Position numbers and translations under genes: made by a program. This document shows, in pieces, positions 54,712-61,528 of a DNA stretch of 64,000 nucleotides; position 1 is the stretch's first letter, and every line of letters begins with the position of its first letter. The stretch comes from Bifidobacterium simiiventris (GTDB taxonomy: Bacteria; Actinomycetota; Actinomycetes; Actinomycetales; Bifidobacteriaceae). The notes under the pieces were generated by a model. The model saw only the letters and a program-made list of their open reading frames with translations, searched no databases and was not told the DNA's origin. Where the stretch lies: assembly GCF_019331715.1 (NCBI RefSeq), contig NZ_JAHBBG010000009.1, positions 33,907 to 97,906 on the forward strand. The letters are read 5' to 3'.

Positions 54712-54935
54712 GACTAGTACTTTGTCGGGCTTAATGTGATGGGTTTGACGCTCCCCCAGTCGGCTTCGCCGACAGCGTCCTGCAACCGCGGACGGCCTAC
54801 GGCCGCGCTCTGCTGGTTCGCTATCGCTCGCACCTCGCCTACAAACGCCGCTGGCGTTTGCTTCACGGCTCGGCCCTCAGCCGAGAGGGACGAGAATAAA
54901 GACGCGTCAGCTTAGGTCCGACAAAATACTAGTCG
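54712..54935. mobile_element. Miniature inverted-repeat element, long copy in inverse orientation
   Basis: A 224-bp relative of the element at 54111-54239, reversed. The right end, read on the minus strand, is CGACTAGTATTTTGTCGGAC, identical to the left end of the other copy. It has about 90 extra central bases (54781-54870). These carry their own complementary segments (AAACGCCGCTGGCGTTT and GGACGGCCTACGGCCG), so either it gained a segment or the short copy lost one. It is followed directly by AAATGACA, the end of a family A repeat. Confidence 0.75.
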
Positions 54936-55047
54936 AAATGACAAGAGTGTTGCGTTTGACCGGCATCGCATGTGAAGACAAAGCGGGTGCGATACGCGTC
55001 TCGCAAGGTGATACCGGGCGGCGAATCTCACGCGTCCCGTGTACATT

Positions 55048-55061
55048 GTGAGCGTTCTCAC
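55048..55061 (+). promoter_or_regulatory. LacI-type operator upstream of the regulator gene
   Basis: GTGAGCGTTCTCAC is a palindrome (GTGAG/CTCAC) 72 bp before the LacI-family start. It shares GTGAGCG with the sites before araB, pointing to autoregulation. Confidence 0.6.
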
Positions 55062-55132
55062 CGTGTTGCGAACGGCAACGCGGTATGCTGAAAGCCAGCA
55101 CAGCAGCGTGACATGCGGGGAGGTTCTGACGT

Positions 55133-56245
55133 ATGGGTGGCAGCCGCGGCAACAAGCGTCCGTCGATGTTCGAGGTGGCGAAACTGGCGGGGGTGAGCCA
55201 TCAGACCGTCTCGCGCGTGATCAACAACTCGCCCGACGTGTCCGACGCGACCCGCGCCAAGGTCCGGGCCGCGATCAAGCAGCTCGACTACCACCCCAGC
55301 AACTCCGCGCGAGCCCTCGCATCCCGCCGTTCGCGCACGATCGGCCTGATCGCCGGCGGCATGCGCTTCTTCGGACCGATCTCGGCCATCTCCTCGATCG
55401 AGAACGTCGCGCGGCAGCACGGCCTGTTCATGTCGGTGATGATGGTGCACGAGGCCCTGTGCACGCAACGGGAGTTCGAGGAGCTGTGCGGCACGTTCAA
55501 CGAACAGAACGTCGACGCGTTCATCTTCCTGACCCCGACCGACGTGATGTTCGAGGCGGCCTGCCGCACGCAGGTCAACCAGCCGCGCGTGTTCCTCACC
55601 TCGACACACGGCTCGCTCAGCATCAGCGAGGGTCAGCGGCTGATCCGCTCGCGCGACCACGGCAAGGTATCGATGATGGGACTCGACCAGTGGGGCGCGA
55701 TGGAGGAGATCGTGCGGCTGCTGGGGGAGTACGGGCACCGTCGCGCGCTGTATTTCGCGGGTCCCGGCGAGTGGCGCGATGCGGTGACGCGACTGGACGC
55801 GTGGGTGAAACTGACCCGTGCGAAGTCGATCAGTTCGGTCACCGTGCGCTGTGAGACATGGGATTCGTCCGAGGCGTACGCGCGGATGAACCATGTGCTC
55901 GACCAGATCGGCCAGTCGGGCGGCGTACTGCCGTCCGTGGTCGTGTGCGCGAACGACAGCCAGGCGGTTGGCGTGGCGCGTGCACTGCACGAGCACGACG
56001 TGCGCATTCCGCAGGACGTGAGCCTGGTCGGATTCGACGATATGCCGGCGATGGACAACATGTATCCGCCGCTGACGACCGTGCGGCCCGATTTCGAACA
56101 GCTCGGCTCGATGGCGATGCGCGAGGTGCTGCATCTGCTGGGCGCGGGCGACGAGGTCGCGTTCGCGTCGTCGTCGCATGGCGTGGGGCTGGTGCCGGCG
56201 AAGGTGATCAACCGGTCGTCGCTCGGGCCGGCAGCGCGGCGATAG
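55133..56245 (+). CDS. LacI-family regulator, probably of arabinose genes (AraQ-like)
   Basis: A 370-residue repressor starting after GGGGAGG. The N-terminal HTH is SMFEVAKLAGVSHQTVSRVI with the hinge helix NSARALASRRSRTIGLIAGG. The rest is a periplasmic-binding-protein-like sugar domain (VVVCANDSQAVGVARALHEH, VSLVGFDDMPAMDNMYPPLT). It is directly upstream of araB in the same direction. Bifidobacteria are known to control arabinose genes with a LacI-type protein (AraQ) rather than AraC or AraR, so this is the likely identity, though it is inferred from position. GTGAGCG-type sites lie before both this gene and araB. Confidence 0.85.
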   Translation: MGGSRGNKRPSMFEVAKLAGVSHQTVSRVINNSPDVSDATRAKVRAAIKQLDYHPSNSARALASRRSRTIGLIAGGMRFFGPISAISSIENVARQHGLFMSVMMVHEALCTQREFEELCGTFNEQNVDAFIFLTPTDVMFEAACRTQVNQPRVFLTSTHGSLSISEGQRLIRSRDHGKVSMMGLDQWGAMEEIVRLLGEYGHRRALYFAGPGEWRDAVTRLDAWVKLTRAKSISSVTVRCETWDSSEAYARMNHVLDQIGQSGGVLPSVVVCANDSQAVGVARALHEHDVRIPQDVSLVGFDDMPAMDNMYPPLTTVRPDFEQLGSMAMREVLHLLGAGDEVAFASSSHGVGLVPAKVINRSSLGPAARR

Positions 56246-56311
56246 ACGGGATTGAGGCGGTGCGATGATGCCGGCGATGCAATCGGTTCGGTTGAGGTTG
56301 CCCGGTGATTC

Positions 56312-56350
56312 TGTCATTTCGAGCGAGGCGAAGCCGAGTCGAGAAATCTT
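56312..56350. repeat. Half copy of family A repeat
   Basis: TGTCATTTCGAGCGAGGCGA and the following bases to AAATCTT are the left arm only. The right arm is replaced by a different inverted repeat (TCGGAC/GTCCGA, 56351-56380) that could act as a terminator for the regulator gene. Confidence 0.75.
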
Positions 56351-56428
56351 TCGGACGATTGTGGTATAAGACCGTCCGATAATCGGCTATCAAGCTCAGA
56401 TCAGTCAATACATCACGACACGACGAGG

Positions 56429-56484
56429 TTGTGCTTTGTCATGACTCACGATAAAATCGTGAACGTTAACAGTGAGCGCTAACA
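56429..56484 (+). promoter_or_regulatory. Promoter and tandem operators of the araBDA operon
   Basis: TTGTGC (56429-56434) and TAAAAT (56452-56457) are 17 bp apart. Immediately downstream two touching 13-bp sites, GTGAACGTTAACA (56459-56471) and GTGAGCGCTAACA (56472-56484), cover the expected transcription start. Their centres (GTTAAC and AGCGCT) are LacI-type. Binding there would block initiation. Confidence 0.65.
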
Positions 56485-56533
56485 ATTCCCCGAAGAGGCG
56501 GATTCTGGCGCTAGGCACAAGGAGATCGAAAGT

Positions 56534-58171
56534 ATGGCAACCAACGACAGCGATCAGGTCGCGACCATCGCCGAGAAAATCCGCGCGGGCAAGACCTCGC
56601 TCGGCATCGAATTCGGCTCCACCCGCATCAAGGCCGTGCTGATCGACGACACGTACGCCACCATCGCGTCCGGCGACTACAGCTGGGCCAGCCACCTGGA
56701 GAACGGTCTGTGGAGCTACTCGCTCGAGGAGATCTGGAAGGGCGTACAGACCGCCTACGCCACGATGGCCAACGACGTGCACACCGCCTACGGCGAAAAG
56801 CTCACCAAGATCGGCCACATCGGCTTCTCCGCCATGATGCACGGCTACCTCGCCTTCGACAAGGACGGCGAGCTGCTCGTGCCGTTCCGCACCTGGCAGA
56901 ACACCAACACGCACGAGGCGCACGAGAAGCTCTCCGAGCTGTTCCAGTACAACATCCCCGAGCGCTGGTCCATCGCGCACCTGTATCAGGCCGTCCTCAA
57001 CAAGGAGGAGCACGTCTCCAAGGTCGCGTACTTCACCACGCTGGCCGGCTACGTGCACTGGAAGCTCACCGGCGAGAAGGTGCTCGGCGTCGGCGACGCC
57101 TCCGGCATGTTCCCGATCGACCCGACCACCCACACCTACGAGACCTCGTTCATCGAGAAGTTCGACGCGCTGCCCGAAGTCGCCGCGCAGCCGTGGAAGC
57201 TCGAGAACCTGCTGCCGACCCCGCTCGTCGCGGGCACCCCGGCCGGCAAGCTCACCGAAGCCGGCGCCCTGCTGCTCGACCCGAGCGGCACCTTGAAGCC
57301 CGGCATCACGCTGGCCCCGCCGGAAGGCGACGCCGGCACCGGCATGGTCGCCACCAACTCCGTGCGCGTGCGCACCGGCAACGTCTCCGCCGGCACCTCG
57401 ATCTTCGCGATGGTCGTCCTCGAGCACAAGCTCGAACGCCTGCACCCGGAAGTCGACCTCGTCACCACCCCGGCCGGCGACCTCGCGGGCATGAGCCATG
57501 CCAACAACTTCACCTCCGACCTCAACGCGTGGGTCGGCCTGTTCGGCCAGTTCGCCGAAGCGCTCGGCACGCCGGTCGACGCGGGCACGCTGTACGGCAC
57601 GCTGTTCCGCACCGCGATCTCCGACGACGCTGACCGCAACTGCGGCGGCCTCATCAACTACCCGTTCCGCTCCGGCGAATTCCTCGCCGGCCTTGAAGAG
57701 GGCCGCCCGCTGTTCGCGCGCAGCCCCGAGGCCCACATGAACCTCGCCAACTTCATGCGCGCCCAGCTGTTCAGCGCGTTCAGCCCGGTCAAGATCGGCA
57801 TGGACGTGATGACCAAGGACGAGCACGTGCAGATCGACTCGCTCGTCGGCCACGGCGGCATCTTCGCCACCCCGAAGGTCGCGCAGAAGATCCTCGCCGC
57901 CGCGTTCAACACGCCGATCAAGGTCATGGCCACCGCGTCGGAAGGCGGCGCATGGGGCATGGCCGTGCTCGCCGACTACCTGTGGCATGCGAACGAGGAG
58001 CGCACCAACCTCGCCGACTACCTCGACGGCCGCGTGTTCAAGGGCGCGTCCTCCGTCACCGAGGTGCCGGACGCACGCGACGTGGTCGGCTTCGAGGACT
58101 TCTTCACCCGCTTCACCAAGGGACTGCCGATCGAGCACGCCGCGGTCGCCGCGATCCCGCTGGAGGACTGA
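56534..58171 (+). CDS. araB: FGGY-family L-ribulokinase
   Basis: A 545-residue sugar kinase phosphorylating L-ribulose in arabinose catabolism. The N-terminal ATPase strand is SLGIEFGSTRIKAVLIDD. The sugar site includes GHIGFSAMMHGYLAFDKDG and FRTWQNTNT. GDASGMFPID and the C-terminal MATASEGGAWGMAVLADYLW are conserved in this bifidobacterial FGGY group. Identity as araB rests on the adjacent araD and araA. Codons are highly optimised. A ribosome-binding site AAGGAGATCG precedes the ATG by about 6 bases. Confidence 0.93.
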   Translation: MATNDSDQVATIAEKIRAGKTSLGIEFGSTRIKAVLIDDTYATIASGDYSWASHLENGLWSYSLEEIWKGVQTAYATMANDVHTAYGEKLTKIGHIGFSAMMHGYLAFDKDGELLVPFRTWQNTNTHEAHEKLSELFQYNIPERWSIAHLYQAVLNKEEHVSKVAYFTTLAGYVHWKLTGEKVLGVGDASGMFPIDPTTHTYETSFIEKFDALPEVAAQPWKLENLLPTPLVAGTPAGKLTEAGALLLDPSGTLKPGITLAPPEGDAGTGMVATNSVRVRTGNVSAGTSIFAMVVLEHKLERLHPEVDLVTTPAGDLAGMSHANNFTSDLNAWVGLFGQFAEALGTPVDAGTLYGTLFRTAISDDADRNCGGLINYPFRSGEFLAGLEEGRPLFARSPEAHMNLANFMRAQLFSAFSPVKIGMDVMTKDEHVQIDSLVGHGGIFATPKVAQKILAAAFNTPIKVMATASEGGAWGMAVLADYLWHANEERTNLADYLDGRVFKGASSVTEVPDARDVVGFEDFFTRFTKGLPIEHAAVAAIPLED

Positions 58172-58189
58172 GCCGCCCTGTTCTTGGCA

Positions 58190-58285
58190 TGTCATTTCGA
58201 GTGAGGCGAAGCCGAATCGAGAAATCCTTCAGAGGCGTTGCCGTGTAAGAGATTTCTCCGTTCGCTTCGCTCAGTCGAAATGACA
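58190..58285. repeat. Family A palindrome inside the ara operon
   Basis: A full copy with arms from TGTCATTTCGAGTGAGGCGA on the left to CGCTCAGTCGAAATGACA on the right, in the 190-bp gap between araB and araD. The arms pair imperfectly. It would form a long hairpin in the operon mRNA. Confidence 0.8.
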
Positions 58286-58361
58286 CGACGGCGGAGCCGA
58301 GGCTCCGCTGGCCTTTACAACTTCATACACGTCAATCATTCGCAACGAAAGGAACAACCAA

Positions 58362-59054
58362 ATGGCAACTCTGGCTGATTACGGTCCGGAAGTCCGCGCC
58401 GAAGTCAAGCAGGTGCGCGAGGTCGTCGCCACCCTGCACGAGCAGCTCATCAAGTGGAACCTCGTCGTGTGGACCGCCGGCAACGTCTCCCAGCGTCTAC
58501 ACACCGCCGACCTCATGGTCATCAAGCCGTCCGGCGTGCGCTACGAGTACCTGACCCCGGGCTCCATGGTCGTGTGCGACCTCGACGGCAACGTCGTCGA
58601 CGGCACCGAGGCCCCGTCCTCCGACACCGCGTCCCACGCGTACATCTACCGCCACATGCCGAACGTCTACGGCGTCGTGCACACCCACTCCACCTACGCC
58701 ACCGCCTGGGCGGCCACCGGCCAGAACATCCCGTGCGGCCTGACCATGATGGGCGACGAGTTCGGCGGCCCGGTGCCGGTCGGCCCGTTCCGCCTCATCG
58801 GTTCCGAGGCCATCGGCGAAGGCGTCGTCGAGACGCTCAAGAAGTACCCGAAGTCCCCGGCCGTCCTCATGCAGAACCACGGTCCGTTCACCATCGGCAA
58901 GGACGCGGAAGCCGCCGTCAAGGCCGCCGCCATGACCGAGGAAGTCGCGCACACCATGTGGGCCGCCAAGCAGCTCGGCGACATCATCGAGATCGATCAG
59001 AAGGACATTGACGCTCTGAACGATCGTTACACCAACGTCTACGGTCAGCACTGA
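58362..59054 (+). CDS. araD: L-ribulose-5-phosphate 4-epimerase
   Basis: A 230-residue class II aldolase-like epimerase converting L-ribulose-5-P to D-xylulose-5-P, which enters the phosphoketolase shunt. TAGNVSQRLHTADLMVIKPS and YGVVHTHSTYATAWAA hold the metal-binding His pair, with a further His in AVLMQNHGPFTIGKDAEAA. The ATG at 58362 follows GAAAGGAAC. Codon use is of the highly expressed type. Confidence 0.96.
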   Translation: MATLADYGPEVRAEVKQVREVVATLHEQLIKWNLVVWTAGNVSQRLHTADLMVIKPSGVRYEYLTPGSMVVCDLDGNVVDGTEAPSSDTASHAYIYRHMPNVYGVVHTHSTYATAWAATGQNIPCGLTMMGDEFGGPVPVGPFRLIGSEAIGEGVVETLKKYPKSPAVLMQNHGPFTIGKDAEAAVKAAAMTEEVAHTMWAAKQLGDIIEIDQKDIDALNDRYTNVYGQH

Positions 59055-59095
59055 GCAAGTAATTTTTCCACAAAGAAGTACAAAAGGAGCCTGAT

Positions 59096-60613
59096 ATGGC
59101 ATTCGAAAACCCCTTCGAGGGCAAGGAAATCTGGTTCGGCGTCGGCTCGCAGGACCTCTACGGTGAGGAAGCGCTCCGCCAGGTCGCCATCCACGCCAAC
59201 GAAATGGTCGACTACCTGAACAAGACCGGCAAGATCCCGGCCAAGATCGTTCTCAAGCCGACCCTGAAGTCCTCCGACGGCGTCAAGCAGTTCATGGTCG
59301 AGGCGTCCGCCAACCCGAACGTCATCGGCGTCATCACCTGGTGCCACACCTTCTCCCCGGCCAAGATGTGGATCCGCGGCCTCGAAGTGCTGACCAAGCC
59401 GCTGCTGCAGCTGGCCACCCAGCACCACAAGGAGATCCCGTGGGAGACTATCGACATGGACTTCATGAACCTGAACCAGGCCGCCCACGGCGACCGTGAG
59501 TTCGGTTACATCGTCTCCCGCCTCGGCATCAAGCGTAAGATCGTCGTCGGCCACTACACCGACCCGGAGGTCGCCGAGAAGGTCGGCACATGGGCCCGCG
59601 CCTGCGCCGGCTGGGACGCCTCCAACAACATGAAGGTCATGCGCTGGGGCGACAACATGCGCAACGTCGCCGTCACCGAAGGCGACAAGACCGAAGCCGA
59701 GCGCGTGTTCGGCGCCTCCATCAACACTTGGGCCGTCAACGAGCTCGTCGCCGCGTACGAGGCCGTCAAGGACGATCAGGTCAAGGGCATCATCGAGGAC
59801 TACAAGGCCAAGTACGACATCGACCCGGCCCTGCTCGACGCCAAGTACGACTCCCTGTTCATCGCCGCCAAGGAAGAGGCCGCGATGGTCAACATGATGC
59901 GCGAGAACGGCTGCACCGCCGGCGTCGACAACTTCGAGGACCTCGGCGCCCTGCCGCAGCTGCCGGGCGTCGGCCCGCAGCGCTTCCCGTCCGAATACGG
60001 CTGGGGCTTCTCTGCCGAAGGCGACTGGAAGACCTCCGTGCTCGTGCGCATCGGCGCCGTGATGGGCTACGGCCTCGAGGGTGGCGCCTCCCTCATGGAG
60101 GACTACTCCTACAACTTCACCGAGGGCGACGAGCTCGACATGGGCTCCCACATGCTTGAGGTCTCCCCGGCCATCGGCACCATCGCCAAGCCGAAGCTGG
60201 AGATCCACCCGCTCGGCATTGGCGGCAAGGCCGACCCGGTGCGTCTGGTCTTCTCCGGCAAGCCGAAGAAGGACGCGGTCGTCGTCTCCATGTCCGACGT
60301 GCGCGAACGTTTCCGCCTGCTCATGGACGTGGTCGACGTCGTCGAGCCGCAGGGCTCCCTCAAGGAGCTGCCGTGCGCCCGCGCCGTCTGGAAGCCGCAG
60401 CCGAGCCTGAAGACCGCCGTCCAGTGCTGGATCACCGCCGGCGGCTCGCACCACACCTGCATGACCACCTCCGTCGGCCGTGAGGCGTGGGAGGACTTCG
60501 CCCGCATCGCCGGCGTCGAACTCGCCGTCATCGACGACAAGACCGACGCCCGCCAGTTCGAGAAGGAACTGGAGCTGTCCGAGATGTACCACCGCTTGGA
60601 TAACCGTCACTGA
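59096..60613 (+). CDS. araA: L-arabinose isomerase
   Basis: A 505-residue manganese-dependent enzyme converting L-arabinose to L-ribulose. It starts NPFEGKEIWFGVGSQDLYGE. TWCHTFSPAKMWIRGLEVLT, MDFMNLNQAAHGDREFGYIV and MEDYSYNFTEGDELDMGSHM carry the known substrate and metal residues (Glu/His). The ATG follows AAAAGGAGCC, and araA ends the operon with a strong terminator. Codons are highly optimised. Confidence 0.98.
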   Translation: MAFENPFEGKEIWFGVGSQDLYGEEALRQVAIHANEMVDYLNKTGKIPAKIVLKPTLKSSDGVKQFMVEASANPNVIGVITWCHTFSPAKMWIRGLEVLTKPLLQLATQHHKEIPWETIDMDFMNLNQAAHGDREFGYIVSRLGIKRKIVVGHYTDPEVAEKVGTWARACAGWDASNNMKVMRWGDNMRNVAVTEGDKTEAERVFGASINTWAVNELVAAYEAVKDDQVKGIIEDYKAKYDIDPALLDAKYDSLFIAAKEEAAMVNMMRENGCTAGVDNFEDLGALPQLPGVGPQRFPSEYGWGFSAEGDWKTSVLVRIGAVMGYGLEGGASLMEDYSYNFTEGDELDMGSHMLEVSPAIGTIAKPKLEIHPLGIGGKADPVRLVFSGKPKKDAVVVSMSDVRERFRLLMDVVDVVEPQGSLKELPCARAVWKPQPSLKTAVQCWITAGGSHHTCMTTSVGREAWEDFARIAGVELAVIDDKTDARQFEKELELSEMYHRLDNRH

Positions 60614-60633
60614 TTGATCATCGGTGATTGATG

Positions 60634-60668
60634 AGGCCGCCCGGTACGTATGTGCCGGGCGGCCTTTG
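60634..60668 (+). terminator. Terminator of the araBDA operon
   Basis: AGGCCGCCCGG and CCGGGCGGCCT form an 11-bp stem with a 10-base loop, followed by TTG. Confidence 0.8.
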
Positions 60669-60711
60669 CCGTATGCGGGGCCGGTATCTACCAACCGTTA
60701 GACTGGCGCGT

Positions 60712-61365
60712 ATGGCAGCAGTGAAACAGGGCAGTGCGAACGGTGGGGCGAAGCGCGTGCGCAAGACGCCGGGGGAGCGGCGGCGCGAGATCGTCGAGGC
60801 GGCGGTGCGGCTGATCGGCGAGAAGGGCTATTACGGCACGTCGCTACGCGAGATCGCGGACGCGGTCGGCATGAGCCAGCCCGGTCTGCTCCATTATGCC
60901 GGCACCAAGGAGGGGCTGCTGTCGATGCTCGTCACCGATGCGTACGACGCGACCGGCACACCCGACGACTTCATGAAGACCGGTTTGCCCGGCAGCGACC
61001 CGGACAACCTGCTGTTCCCCTCGTACCTGCGCTATCTCGTGCGCCACAACGCGCAACGCGTCGAGCTCATGCGCCTATACATGGTGCTTGAAACCGAGGC
61101 GTTTAGCCCCGGCCATCCGCTGCACGACTATTTCGAACGTCGCCCGGATTCGACGTGGGAGTACTACAGCGGATACCGGTGGCGTATTCCTCCGCAGATG
61201 GGGCAGTGGCATGAGTCGATGCGGCCGGTCGTGCGCCAGTGCATCGAGGCGATGGACGGCGTGCAGCTGCGGTTCATGCGCCGCCCGCCGATCGACCTGT
61301 ACGACGAATGGCTGGTGTTCGAGCGCATGATCTTCCCCTCGCCGCTCTGGGATCGCTATCGCTGA
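60712..61365 (+). CDS. TetR-family regulator
   Basis: A 217-residue repressor. RRREIVEAAVRLIGEKGYYG through TSLREIADAVGMSQPGLLHY is the TetR HTH. The C-terminal ligand domain is specific and has PQMGQWHESMRPVVRQCIEA. The ATG at 60712 is chosen from the domain position; the ribosome-binding site is weak. It is co-directional with and upstream of the GH42 gene, whose promoter holds a 24-bp palindrome, so it probably controls that gene. Confidence 0.88.
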   Translation: MAAVKQGSANGGAKRVRKTPGERRREIVEAAVRLIGEKGYYGTSLREIADAVGMSQPGLLHYAGTKEGLLSMLVTDAYDATGTPDDFMKTGLPGSDPDNLLFPSYLRYLVRHNAQRVELMRLYMVLETEAFSPGHPLHDYFERRPDSTWEYYSGYRWRIPPQMGQWHESMRPVVRQCIEAMDGVQLRFMRRPPIDLYDEWLVFERMIFPSPLWDRYR

Positions 61366-61386
61366 GCGCATTCGCGCGTGTTTCGG

Positions 61387-61442
61387 TTGCGCATGGTTGC
61401 GTTATCAATATACTAGAAGATATCTAATAACTATTAGATATC
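61387..61442 (+). promoter_or_regulatory. Promoter and palindromic operator of the GH42 gene
   Basis: TTGCGC (61387-61392) and TATACT (61409-61414) are 16 bp apart. A perfect palindrome with 10-bp arms GATATCTAAT (61419-61428) and ATTAGATATC (61433-61442) around AACT covers the expected start. This is a typical TetR-operator geometry. Confidence 0.65.
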
Positions 61443-61528
61443 ATAATTGATGTATCTGCCAATACAAGAGACATCATCGTTCGGCAAGCGCGGAGGAACG
61501 CTGCCGAACGCAGCGCAAAGGAGCAGAC

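Noticed and set aside
59045..60694. 549-codon minus-strand open frame across araA
   Set aside because: Shadow of araA caused by its biased codon use; no motif and no ribosome-binding site.
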